Positions 9,501-16,336 of a DNA stretch of 64,000 nt are shown in pieces (the first letter of the stretch is position 1; each line of letters begins with the position of its first letter). Source of the stretch: JAVVHH01 sp965276815 (lineage in GTDB: Bacteria; Pseudomonadota; Alphaproteobacteria; Acetobacterales; Acetobacteraceae). The notes under the pieces are model-generated. The model saw only the letters and a list, made by a program, of their open reading frames with translations. It was not told the DNA's origin and did no database searches. The DNA lies in assembly GCA_965276815.1 (NCBI GenBank), contig CBDIBE010000011.1, positions 558,001 to 622,000 of the forward strand, read 5' to 3'. The position numbers were made by a program, and so were the translations under genes.

Positions 9501-9696
9501 CCTGTTCCGGATCGTGCCGCGCCACCAGGTCGATCGAGCCCTTGATGTCGGCGAACATGACGGTTACGACCTTGCGCTCGCTGCGCATCAGCGACGCAGC
9601 CGGACGCTCCGCCTGCTGCAAGCGGGTGCCGCAGCCGGGACAGAACGCGGCCCCGTCAGGGACCACGGCCCCGCACGCATCGCAGGTCCGTATCAC
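6580..9696 (-). CDS. Class III adenylate/guanylate cyclase with AAA ATPase and TPR region
   Basis: 1038 residues, soluble. Order: an N-terminal zinc ribbon (CDACGAVVPDG..FCPGCG); a class III cyclase domain at about 38-210 with both metal aspartates (VMFADIKGS and VMGDGIMALFG); a STAND-type ATPase from about 230, with Walker A-like AEAGCGKSRLVNEF and Walker B VVVEDAHWLDPES; and a long helical TPR-like C-terminus from about 600. It probably makes cAMP or cGMP in response to a signal sensed by the ATPase/TPR part. It lies 46 bases upstream of the sensor kinase on the same strand, so they may be co-transcribed. The Walker A lacks the usual second glycine pattern (GxxGxGKS), so nucleotide binding is likely but modified. 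Confidence 0.9.
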   Translation of the reverse strand: MIRTCDACGAVVPDGAAFCPGCGTRLQQAERPAASLMRSERKVVTVMFADIKGSIDLVARHDPEQAGEVLGLVVAQMGDAVRQFGGVVNQVMGDGIMALFGAPFALEDHAAEACAAALAMRTAIAEKVRPRVEVRVGLSSGEVVVRAVPGDVGLHYSAAGEPVHMASRMEQVAGPDQVVLTAATLGLAGGRAEVNALGQIQVKGLDETVAAFELLRVLPSRSRRAPQKPGFVGREREMQQLQQALDDAVSGEAQAVRVIAEAGCGKSRLVNEFTTERLPEGWALSRAEAVAHRRTSYAVVGELLGAVFGLEPEDGPELRREKVLAGLGLPEERAEQELLTPLSALLGLAPPADWNRLEARERRERTVAAASRSIQHASVRRPAAVVVEDAHWLDPESADVVQRLGLAVPGQRMLAIATERPPDTPFTDPRHWKQCQMSSLDERGTHALLDSLLLPGPEVPALERKLIEHTQGNPLFIEECLQSLVDTGELVRDGDRFRLERPVAVLRVPDSLRGLLDARVDRLIDVHKDVLQAASVVGTTVPAELLRMVVPLGADELDGVLDRLCAGGFLVQAGSAEAPAAPRYAFRHGLIREAAYNGILLRSRVRMHGAVLEALERLGRGEAESDLLADHATQAEAWPKAIAYSRTAASRAEGRYANPEAARFYKQALHAASRSPDSEEKERTQLALHIALREPLFKLGHVHALRPHLEEAAELAGRHGNHERLGHSHALRSHVLWLSGEPDAAESAAEEVRRIARRHEDRDLAVRAQFQSALVHLAGSRIPAIIAALREVLDHLGQSPPRAGRYGLDAGLAVTSLSYLARANAAAGAFGEARRALDEAIRYSESSGLRQHWIWVHTAAGVVLTAEGKPHEAVDDLEKAYEACVNADMRLLRPVAAGFLALAYAESGRAETGVARAREAVEEAERMGFLALHPMRLAILAQAELMRGDHEAAANAATRARDLAIRIKEPGAEAYATGLLGEVARRCGEEDRAPILFRTALAQAEELGLAPLAACLRQRLEDPANRAHPWLDGIALAP

Positions 9697-9809
9697 CGCC
9701 TTAGTCTGTTCAATTTGGCCCCGCTTGGCGGAATAGACACGCCCGTGTCATGCTCTCGCAGGCTGAATAATCTTGGTCAAGCGCGACCGCGTATCAAGAG
9801 GGTACCGAA

Positions 9810-10124
9810 ATGGCTTCCAATCACTACAAATACGAAGTGACCCTGGACCACCCGCAGGCCAAGGTTGCAAAAATCCACCTAGACGCCGGGCACGAGATCA
9901 AGCAGCACTCGCACGAGCACGACTATATCGTGCACCCGCAAGCGTCGACCAAGCTGGTCAAGACCAGCTACAAGGACGGCAAGGTGATCAAGACCGAGGA
10001 CGTCACGCACGAGGCGCACAAGCCCTATTTCGTTGCTAAGTCGGAAGATGGCGTCACCTTCTCGCTCAAGAACGTCGGCAGCGGTCCGATGATGTGCGAG
10101 AAGACGATGATCAAGCCGAAATAG
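9810..10124 (+). CDS. Small cupin-like protein
   Basis: 104 residues, no signal peptide. Residues 27-41 contain GHEIKQHSHEHDYIVHP, a histidine-rich stretch like the metal-binding first motif of cupins, followed by beta-rich alternation (TKLVKTSYKDGKVIKTEDV) and a second AHKPYFV segment. This suggests a single small cupin barrel, function unknown. The ATG follows AGAGGG with an 8-base spacer. It is transcribed divergently from the cyclase gene and probably with the following LysE gene. Confidence 0.6.
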   Translation: MASNHYKYEVTLDHPQAKVAKIHLDAGHEIKQHSHEHDYIVHPQASTKLVKTSYKDGKVIKTEDVTHEAHKPYFVAKSEDGVTFSLKNVGSGPMMCEKTMIKPK

Positions 10125-10155
10125 CGCGGCCCATGTGCCGGTGCGGGGTGTGCGC

Positions 10156-10800
10156 GTGAACGCGTCGATCGTGCTCGCCGCCGCGTCCGCCGGCTTCATC
10201 TACGGGATCACGCCGGGCCCCGGCGTGCTCGCGGTCCTGGGCATCGGCGCCGACCAGGGCCGCCGCGCCGGTGCCGCGTTCCTCACCGGCCACCTGCTGG
10301 GTGACGCGCTCTGGGCCACTATCGCGCTCGTGGCCATTATCGGCGTGCATTCGATTGGCGCGGTCGTGTTCGACGCGCTCGAGCTGGTCAGCGGGCTCTA
10401 TTTGTTTTGGCTGGGATGGCGCGCCGTGACCGCCCGGCGCCGCGGCGCCGCAGACCCGCCGCGCCAGATCCGCCGCCCGCTGGCCCATGGCATGGTGTTC
10501 GGCCTGACCAACCCCAAAGCCTACCCCGTCGCCGTTGCCACGATGACGGCGCTGCTCTCCGCCCGCGCCGCGGAGCTGAGTTGGGGGATGTTGCCGGGTC
10601 TCGCTTTGGCGAGCGTGACCGGCGGCTTGATCGCCTACGCCATCCTCGTCGCCCTGGTCGGCGCCACGGCGGTCCGCCGCCTGTACCGGCGCCACGAAAT
10701 CCTGATCACCAGGCTATCCGGCCTGGTCTTCCTCGGCTTCGCCGTCAACGCGCTCGCGCACGCCGGCTTCGGCCTGTTCGGCCGGTCAAAGCCGGCCTAG
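10156..10800 (+). CDS. LysE/RhtB family exporter
   Basis: About 214 residues with roughly six membrane segments. The N-terminus shows GFIYGITPGPGVLAVLGIGADQ, the PGP motif of LysE/RhtB amino-acid exporters; later LYLFWLGWRAV and FGLTNPKAYP match conserved loops. The start is uncertain: several in-frame GTGs lie between 10135 and 10156, and the last is chosen for spacing after GCGGGG and a short N-terminal tail. Its TAG shares CTAG with the TAG of the convergent binding-protein gene. Substrate unknown; probably an amino acid or related small zwitterion. Confidence 0.82.
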   Translation: MNASIVLAAASAGFIYGITPGPGVLAVLGIGADQGRRAGAAFLTGHLLGDALWATIALVAIIGVHSIGAVVFDALELVSGLYLFWLGWRAVTARRRGAADPPRQIRRPLAHGMVFGLTNPKAYPVAVATMTALLSARAAELSWGMLPGLALASVTGGLIAYAILVALVGATAVRRLYRRHEILITRLSGLVFLGFAVNALAHAGFGLFGRSKPA

Positions 10801-12017
10801 CTTTTCACCAACGCGCACCCACCCTCGCTGAGCGGGCGGAACGCCTGGTCGGCCGGGGTCGTGGTCACGAGCTTCAGCACGTCCCAACCGCCTTTGCTCT
10901 CGGCCGGCGCCTTCGCCTGGAACAAATAGCTCGGCTGGATCTTGCGGCCATCCTCGCGGATCGTGCCTTTGCCGAAACAATCGTCATCGGTCGGCATCGC
11001 CTTCATCCGCGCCACCGCTGCGCGCCCATCCGCCTTGGCCGCGGCGAGCCCCATATCCTTGACCGCCTTCAGATAGTGCAACGTGCTGGCGTAGTCGCCT
11101 GCCTGGACCATGTTCGGCCACTGGTTCGGCGTCTTGTCCTTGATCCGCGCCATGAACGCGCGGGTCCGGTCGTTCAGGTCCCAATAGAACGATTCCGTCA
11201 GCAGCAGGCCTTGCGCCGTCTCCAGTCCCAGCGCGTGAACGTTGCTGGCGTAGAACAGCATCGCCGCGATCTTCATCGACTGGTTCAGCCCGAATTCGTG
11301 CGCCTGCTTGATGCAGTTGATCGTGTCGGCGCCCGAGTTGCACAGGCCGAGCACCTTCGCGCCCGACGCCTGCGCCTGCACCAGCATGGCCGAGAAATCG
11401 GTCGTATCCGGGAACGGATACAGGCCCGAGCCCACGACCTTGCCCCCAGCCTCGGTGACGAATTTCGTCGTGTCGCGCTGCAATTGCTGGCCGAACACGT
11501 AGTTCGCGGTGATGAAATACCAGCTATCCCCGCCGGCGCGCACCATCGCGCCGCCGGTGGACTTCGCCAGCATATAGGTATCGTAGGTCCAATGGATCGT
11601 ATTCGGCGAGCACTGCGCGCCGGTCAGATCCGTCGTCGCCGCGCCGCTGTTCAGCATCACCTTGTTCTTCTCGCGGCAGACCGTGTTGACCGCCAGCGCG
11701 ACCGAGGATGTCGGCACATCGACGATGGCGTCGACGCCTCCCTGGTCGAACCATTGCCGCGCGATCCCGGCGCCCACATCCGGCTTGTTCTGATGGTCGG
11801 CGGAAATCACCTCGACCTTCATGGCGGAGCTTGCCGCGAACTCCAGGACCGCCTGGCGCGCGCAAATCACGCCGGTCGGTCCGCCATCGTCGCGATACGG
11901 GCCGGACTGGTCGTTCATCACGCCGATGCGCAGCGTGTCCGCCTGTGCGCGCGCCATGCGCGGCACGGTGGCGATGGCGGCGGCTGAGGCGATCAGCGCT
12001 CGGCGTGATACAGACAT
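10797..12017 (-). CDS. Branched-chain amino acid-type (Liv) substrate-binding protein
   Basis: 406 residues. A twin-arginine-like signal (MSVSRRALIASAAAIATVPRMARA) suggests Tat export. The mature part begins DTLRIGVMNDQSGPYRDDGG, typical of type I periplasmic binding proteins of the LivJ/HAAT family, and continues with VDVPTSSVALAV, YFITANYVFGQQL and VLGLCNSGADTINCIKQA. No permease or ATPase gene is adjacent. Divergent from the cupin gene at 12112 and convergent with LysE, overlapping it by four bases. Its ligand may be an aromatic or amide compound rather than leucine; not determined. Confidence 0.88.
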   Translation of the reverse strand: MSVSRRALIASAAAIATVPRMARAQADTLRIGVMNDQSGPYRDDGGPTGVICARQAVLEFAASSAMKVEVISADHQNKPDVGAGIARQWFDQGGVDAIVDVPTSSVALAVNTVCREKNKVMLNSGAATTDLTGAQCSPNTIHWTYDTYMLAKSTGGAMVRAGGDSWYFITANYVFGQQLQRDTTKFVTEAGGKVVGSGLYPFPDTTDFSAMLVQAQASGAKVLGLCNSGADTINCIKQAHEFGLNQSMKIAAMLFYASNVHALGLETAQGLLLTESFYWDLNDRTRAFMARIKDKTPNQWPNMVQAGDYASTLHYLKAVKDMGLAAAKADGRAAVARMKAMPTDDDCFGKGTIREDGRKIQPSYLFQAKAPAESKGGWDVLKLVTTTPADQAFRPLSEGGCALVKS

Positions 12018-12111
12018 GGATCTTCTCCCGCTGGGCTCCCTCTTGCGGGATGCTCCTCGCCGCGGACTGTATGGAGCCCGTCAGACCCCGTCCAGGGAAA
12101 GGAGGCGTGAA

Positions 12112-12519
12112 TTGGCAGCGTTCGACACCAAGCGACCCGGCGGCGCGCCCGACGCGATCGCCCCCGATGGCTCGCAAGTCCGGCTACTATGCCAAGTCCC
12201 GCGCGGCAGCATGGCGCAGTTCGCGCTGCCGCCCAACGCCATCGCCAACCCCGTCGCGCACCGGACCGTCGAAGAGCTCTGGTATTTCGTGTCCGGTCGT
12301 GGCCGGCTGTGGCGGCGTTGCGGCGACCATGAGGAGATCGTCGAGGTCGGACCTGGCACGTCCGTCAGCATCCCGCTCGGGACATCCTTCCAGTTCCGCT
12401 CCGACGGAGACGAGAAGCTGGTCGCGATCGGAACGACGATGCCGCCCTGGCCCGGCGAGGGTGAGGCTTATGCTGTGAACGGGCCGTGGCAACCCACCGT
12501 GGGCGCCTGCGATCCCTGA
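12112..12519 (+). CDS. Cupin domain protein
   Basis: 135 residues. The TTG at 12112 is preceded by AAAGGAGG with a 7-base spacer, the best Shine-Dalgarno in the area, and gives LAAFDTKRPGGAPDAIAPDG. A single cupin_2 barrel is visible: LCQVPRGSMAQFALPPNA, then HRTVEELWYFVSGRGRLWRR (the His and Glu of motif 1), and VGPGTSVSIPLGTSFQFRS (motif 2). Such proteins range from isomerases to sensors; no substrate is evident. It is divergent from the Liv-type binding protein. Confidence 0.78.
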   Translation: MAAFDTKRPGGAPDAIAPDGSQVRLLCQVPRGSMAQFALPPNAIANPVAHRTVEELWYFVSGRGRLWRRCGDHEEIVEVGPGTSVSIPLGTSFQFRSDGDEKLVAIGTTMPPWPGEGEAYAVNGPWQPTVGACDP

Positions 12520-12681
12520 AATGGCATTCGGCGAAAAGTTTCGCCGTTCCTCGTAAATTCTGCTTGCGCGCGACGTTAACTATTCGTTATACCGACGCCA
12601 TCAGCGGCGGCAAAACCAGCATCCGGGCATCGAGGGGAGCATCGCGAATGAATTGCGAGCCCGCTCTGGAGAACTCGGACC

Positions 12682-13374
12682 ATGACCTCTTCCAAGAACT
12701 TCCTGATGGCGGCGGCAGCGGCGATCGTTGTCGGTTTCGGCTCCATGGGCGCGGCCCACGCCTACGTCATTGAAGTACAGACCGCAAACCAGGGCGGCAC
12801 GTCCTTCGACGCCTCGCTCGGCAGTCCCGGCTTCAACTCTGCCCACGCGATCACCGCCTTTTTCAACTATTCGGGCCCGCTCGACTTCACCAACAACGCG
12901 CCACAGAACAGCAACAGCTCCGGCGATTTGAACGCCACTTTCTTCTCTGCCGGCACGATCACCTCATATTTGGGCGCGGGCGTGCTCGGCGCTCCCGCCA
13001 ATGCCAATTTCTTCGGCCTGAGCAACTTCCTCGCCTCCAGCGGCAGCGCATCGGGCTTTCAATATGGGTCCTTCTACACGATCGACCTCGGCGTTCTTGC
13101 CGCCGGCACCAACCTGACCCTCACCCATGATGACGGCGTCAGCGTCTATCAAGGCGGCATCCGCGAGGGCAACACCACCTCCGGCCCGACCACCGCGGTG
13201 ACGGAAAGCGTGACGCTCGGCAGCACCGCCAACACCATCCTGTACTACGCCCGCGAGAACGGCACCCCGTCGATCCTGCAAGTTGCAGTCCCGGAGCCGA
13301 TTTCGCTATCCCTGGTCGCCACCGGGCTCCTCGGGCTCGGCCTGATCCGCCGCCGCGCAGCTCGCGCCATCTGA
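12682..13374 (+). CDS. PEP-CTERM sorting domain protein
   Basis: 230 residues. An N-terminal Sec signal (about 1-27, FLMAAAAAIVVGFGSMGAAHA) is followed by a low-charge, Gly/Ser/Asn-rich beta-type exported domain. It ends with VPEP, a hydrophobic helix (ISLSLVATGLLGLGLI) and RRRAARAI. That tripartite tail is the PEP-CTERM signal for exosortase, so the protein is probably processed and released to the surface or extracellular matrix. GGAGAA lies 10 bases before the ATG. The 160-base upstream gap contains GTTAACTATTCGTTATACC, a possible promoter. No exosortase is in the window. Confidence 0.88.
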   Translation: MTSSKNFLMAAAAAIVVGFGSMGAAHAYVIEVQTANQGGTSFDASLGSPGFNSAHAITAFFNYSGPLDFTNNAPQNSNSSGDLNATFFSAGTITSYLGAGVLGAPANANFFGLSNFLASSGSASGFQYGSFYTIDLGVLAAGTNLTLTHDDGVSVYQGGIREGNTTSGPTTAVTESVTLGSTANTILYYARENGTPSILQVAVPEPISLSLVATGLLGLGLIRRRAARAI

Positions 13375-13424
13375 TCCCCGTCACCCCCGGCGGTGATCGT
13401 CCAGCCCGGGGGTGACGGCCCAGC

Positions 13425-13889
13425 CTAACCGGCTTCCGTCTCCTTAAGCCGCAACAGGAAGCGCTCGAACGCGGCGAGCGTCGCTTCCGAGGCATAGTGC
13501 TCCATACCCTCCGCATCCGCCTCCGCGGCCTCGGCCGGGACGCCGACGGCGCGCAGCAAATCCACCATCAGCCGATGCCGCGCCCGCACCTTGGTGGCAA
13601 GCTCGCGCCCGGCCTCGGTGAGGAACACGCCGCGATACGGTTTGGCGGTGACCAGGCCCTCGCGCTTCAGCCGCGCAATGCTCTTGATCGCCGTGGGATG
13701 GGTGACGCCTAGCCGCTTGGCGACATCGGTCGCCCGCGCCTCGCCATGCGCGGCCAGTAGGTCGGCAATCAGCTCGACATAATCCTCCAGCAGCGCGGCC
13801 GACCGCGCCGTGCGCGCCTTGCCGAATCGCAACGCCTGGGTCGGCTCCTCCGGCATCTCGAAGGCCACCGCCGCCGGGGCTTCTGTCAC
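13425..13889 (-). CDS. mntR: Manganese-responsive regulator MntR (DtxR family)
   Basis: 154 residues from the GTG at 13889, which follows AGAAGGA; a GTG 48 bases upstream is an alternative. Layout: a helical lead-in (ALLEDYVELIADLLAAHGEA), a winged helix with ATDVAKRLGVTHPTAIKSIARL, wing KPYRGVFLTEAGRELA, and a metal-binding/dimerisation part with RARHRLMVDLLRAVGV and AEGMEHYAS (Glu and His ligands). As in MntR there is no SH3 domain. Divergent from the NRAMP gene, with a candidate operator in the shared gap, so it most likely represses that transporter when Mn(II) is sufficient. Confidence 0.9.
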   Translation of the reverse strand: MTEAPAAVAFEMPEEPTQALRFGKARTARSAALLEDYVELIADLLAAHGEARATDVAKRLGVTHPTAIKSIARLKREGLVTAKPYRGVFLTEAGRELATKVRARHRLMVDLLRAVGVPAEAAEADAEGMEHYASEATLAAFERFLLRLKETEAG

Positions 13890-13971
13890 TCGAAAGTCCT
13901 TCTTCTTGCGTGCGGCTGCACCCCCGCCGCGCCTCACACCATGTTAACCGCTGAAACATAAAATGCCCATT

Positions 13972-14000
13972 GACCGTTGTGTAGCCTAGGCTTCATCATA
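13972..14000 (+). promoter_or_regulatory. Candidate promoter with MntR-type operator for the NRAMP gene
   Basis: TTGACC (13972-13977) and ATCATA (13995-14000), 17 bases apart, could be -35/-10. Between them lies the perfect 10-bp palindrome AGCCTAGGCT (13983-13992), close to the TAGC...GCTA core of known MntR boxes. An operator between -35 and -10 would block RNA polymerase. The position and the divergent MntR gene support it; binding is inferred. Confidence 0.5.
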
Positions 14001-14010
14001 AGGCCGCTGC

Positions 14011-15387
14011 ATGGAAAAGGAGACCCCACCCCTCGTGCGCGCCGCAATTGCGCCTTCCGACGCCGAAATCCAACTCGCCGCAGAGGATCTGCACCGGGCG
14101 CGCGACCGCAGCCGCATCTTGCGCAGCCGCGCAGACCGGCGGTGGCTGCGCCTGCTTTGGCTGATCGCCGGGCCCGGCGTGCTGGTCATGCTCGGCGAGA
14201 ACGACGGGCCGAGCATGGTCTCTTACGCCACCACCGGGGCAACCTACGGCGTCGGCTTCTTCGTGCCCTTCATCCTAGCGACCTTCGTGATGGCGTTCGT
14301 GGTGCAGGAGATGACGGTGCGGCTCGGCGTGGCGACGCATCGCGGCCATGCCGAACTGATCTTCCAGCGCTTCGGGCCGTTCTGGGGCTACTTCGCGATG
14401 GCCGACCTGGTGTTCGGCAATCTGCTGACCCTGGTCACCGAATTCGTCGCCATCCAAGCCGGCGGCCTCTATTTCGGGGTGCCCTCTGCGGTGTCCGTCG
14501 CCGTCGCCGTCGCCGTCGTCTTCGCGGCGCTGGCGTTCCGGCGCTACGCGACCTGGGAACGCGCGCTGCTGGTGCTGGCGGCGGGCAACCTGCTGTTCAT
14601 CCCGGCAGCCCTGTTCGCCCGTCCGGACGGCGCGGCCCTCGCCCGCGCCGCCGCGACCTGGGGCCCGTTGCCCGGCGGCATCAACACCGCCTTCATCACG
14701 CTGCTCCTGGCCAATATCGGCGCGACCGTCACACCGTGGATGATCTTCTTCCAGCAGAGCACGGTCGTCGACAAAGGACTGGCGCGGGCCGACCTGCCGC
14801 AAGGGCGGATCGATACCGCCATCGGCGCGTGCGTCGCCGCGGTCACCGCAATCGCCACCCTCGTCGCCGCCGCCCCGCTGTTCGAGCATCACGTCGACGT
14901 CTCCAGTTTCGCCAACGGCACCGATTTCGCCACCGGCCTGCTTCCCTATCTGGGCTCGACCGGCGCCGCGCTATTCGCGCTCGGCTTCATCGAGGCCGGG
15001 CTGCTCGCGGCGATGACCATCTCCGCCAGCTCCTCCTTCGCGCTGGCCGAGACCGTCTCCGCGCGCCACAGCCTCAACCTCAATTTCCGCGACGGCTTGC
15101 TGTTCTACGGCGCGGCGATCGTTTCGACCTTGGTGGCGGCTGCGATCGTGCTGATCCCAGGCGCGCCGCTGCTGGCGATGACCTTGGCGGTCAACGTCAT
15201 CGCCACCTTGCTGATGGCGCCGGCGCTGCTGTTCTTGTTGCTGTTGGTCAACGACAGCGAGATCATGGGCAATCTCGCCAATAGCTGGCGCGCCAACCTG
15301 GCAGGCGGGACGATCGTCGTCTTCATCGCGCTGGTCGGGGCACTCTACGGTGTCATCACCATCTTCCCCGACCTGTTCGGCAAGTAG
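14011..15387 (+). CDS. Divergent NRAMP-family divalent metal transporter
   Basis: 458 residues, about 11 membrane helices. TM1 reads GPGVLVMLGENDGPSMVSY where MntH has DPGN, and TM6 reads GATVTPWMIFFQQSTVVDKG where MntH has MPHN. The coordinating Asp of TM1 is kept, but the Asn is Ser and the TM6 Met is Thr. Loss of that Met is what separates the NRAMP-related Mg-transporting branch from Mn/Fe transporters, so Mg(II) or a broad specificity is possible, although the neighbouring MntR argues for Mn. Followed 9 bases later by a 62-residue membrane protein and then MgtC, likely one operon. Confidence 0.85.
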   Translation: MEKETPPLVRAAIAPSDAEIQLAAEDLHRARDRSRILRSRADRRWLRLLWLIAGPGVLVMLGENDGPSMVSYATTGATYGVGFFVPFILATFVMAFVVQEMTVRLGVATHRGHAELIFQRFGPFWGYFAMADLVFGNLLTLVTEFVAIQAGGLYFGVPSAVSVAVAVAVVFAALAFRRYATWERALLVLAAGNLLFIPAALFARPDGAALARAAATWGPLPGGINTAFITLLLANIGATVTPWMIFFQQSTVVDKGLARADLPQGRIDTAIGACVAAVTAIATLVAAAPLFEHHVDVSSFANGTDFATGLLPYLGSTGAALFALGFIEAGLLAAMTISASSSFALAETVSARHSLNLNFRDGLLFYGAAIVSTLVAAAIVLIPGAPLLAMTLAVNVIATLLMAPALLFLLLLVNDSEIMGNLANSWRANLAGGTIVVFIALVGALYGVITIFPDLFGK

Positions 15388-15396
15388 GAGGGCGCG

Positions 15397-15585
15397 ATGC
15401 TGCATGACAAGGAGCTGGTCGCTGCCCTCGAGCCCGGCCAACTCACCGCGCACACGCAAAAGCCGTTGCCCCGGCGGCACCTCGGCACCGGGATCCTGAT
15501 CCTGCTTTGGGCGCTGCGGATCTACGTGCTCGTTGCGGTTCCGCTCGTCGGCTATGCCTTCCTGCGCGCGTTGCAGAGCGGCTAG
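15397..15585 (+). CDS. Small single-span membrane protein of the metal transport operon
   Basis: 62 residues: a charged N-terminal half (MLHDKELVAALEPGQ, KPLPRRH), then one long hydrophobic helix, GILILLWALRIYVLVAVPLV, and a short tail. The ATG has a strong TAGGAGGG Shine-Dalgarno 4 bases away and starts 9 bases after the NRAMP stop; MgtC begins 6 bases after its own stop. No known family recognised. Its place between two ion-transport proteins suggests a small accessory or regulatory subunit, as seen with other mini-membrane proteins of metal and Mg systems; this is inference. Confidence 0.7.
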   Translation: MLHDKELVAALEPGQLTAHTQKPLPRRHLGTGILILLWALRIYVLVAVPLVGYAFLRALQSG

Positions 15586-15591
15586 TTTCGA

Positions 15592-16329
15592 TTGGGACAA
15601 CTCACGATACAAGCGGGCCTCTCGCTCTGGCCCGGCGCGGCGATTTTCCTGCGTACGACGGCGGTGCTGTGCACGGCCTTCGTGCTCGGAACAGCGATCG
15701 GCTTCGAGCGGCAATGGCGGCAGCGGACCGCCGGGCTGCGCACCAACACGCTGGTCGCAGTCGGCGCGGCCGCCTTCGCCGATCTCGGCTTCCGGCTGAA
15801 CGGCACGCAGGGCAGCGCGCAGCTCGTTGCTTATGTGATCAGCGGGATCGGCTTCCTCGGCGCCGGCGTCATCCTCAAGAACGGCACGAACGTTACGGGC
15901 CTGAACACGGCGGCAACGGTGTGGTGTTCCGCCGCGGTCGGCGCCTTTTGTGGCAGCGGGATGCTCGCCGAGGCGCTGGAACTCACCCTCGTCATCGTGT
16001 GCGCCAATACGCTGCTCCGGCCGTTGGTGAATTGGATCAGCCGCTCTCCGATCACCGCCGACGTGACCGAGGCGCAGTATTTGCTCCATGTCGAATGCCG
16101 GCCGAGCGCGGTCTCCGACGTGCGGGACTTGATCGATGCTGAGTTGAAGCGCGCGAATTATCCGGTACGCGAGATCGAGACGCGCGCGCAGGGCGACGAC
16201 CGCGTCGAGCTCGAGGTCGCGCTGGTGCCAAGCACCGCCGACCCGGCCGAGCTGGAGAGCGTCGTCTCCGCGCTCGAGCGGTCGCCGCTGGTGCAATCGG
16301 CGACGTGGAGCGTCGAGGCGACTTCGTAA
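15592..16329 (+). CDS. mgtC: MgtC/SapB family inner membrane protein
   Basis: 245 residues from TTG 15592. The N-terminal membrane domain has TAIGFERQWRQRTAGLRTNT (the conserved G.ERe...aGlRT motif), GIGFLGAGVILKNG and VTGLNTAATVWCSAAVG, all hallmark MgtC motifs. The C-terminal 90 residues form a soluble ACT-like domain (YLLHVECRPSAVSDVRDLID). MgtC is tied to growth at low Mg(II) and modulates membrane ATPase activity and phosphate uptake in other bacteria. Third gene after the NRAMP transporter, and convergent with kup. Confidence 0.9.
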   Translation: MGQLTIQAGLSLWPGAAIFLRTTAVLCTAFVLGTAIGFERQWRQRTAGLRTNTLVAVGAAAFADLGFRLNGTQGSAQLVAYVISGIGFLGAGVILKNGTNVTGLNTAATVWCSAAVGAFCGSGMLAEALELTLVIVCANTLLRPLVNWISRSPITADVTEAQYLLHVECRPSAVSDVRDLIDAELKRANYPVREIETRAQGDDRVELEVALVPSTADPAELESVVSALERSPLVQSATWSVEATS

Positions 16330-16336
16330 CGTTCAT

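Noticed and set aside
10797..10800. Frameshift or readthrough at the shared CTAG of the LysE and Liv-type genes
   Set aside because: Both proteins end normally for their families; a shared palindromic stop between convergent genes needs no special explanation.
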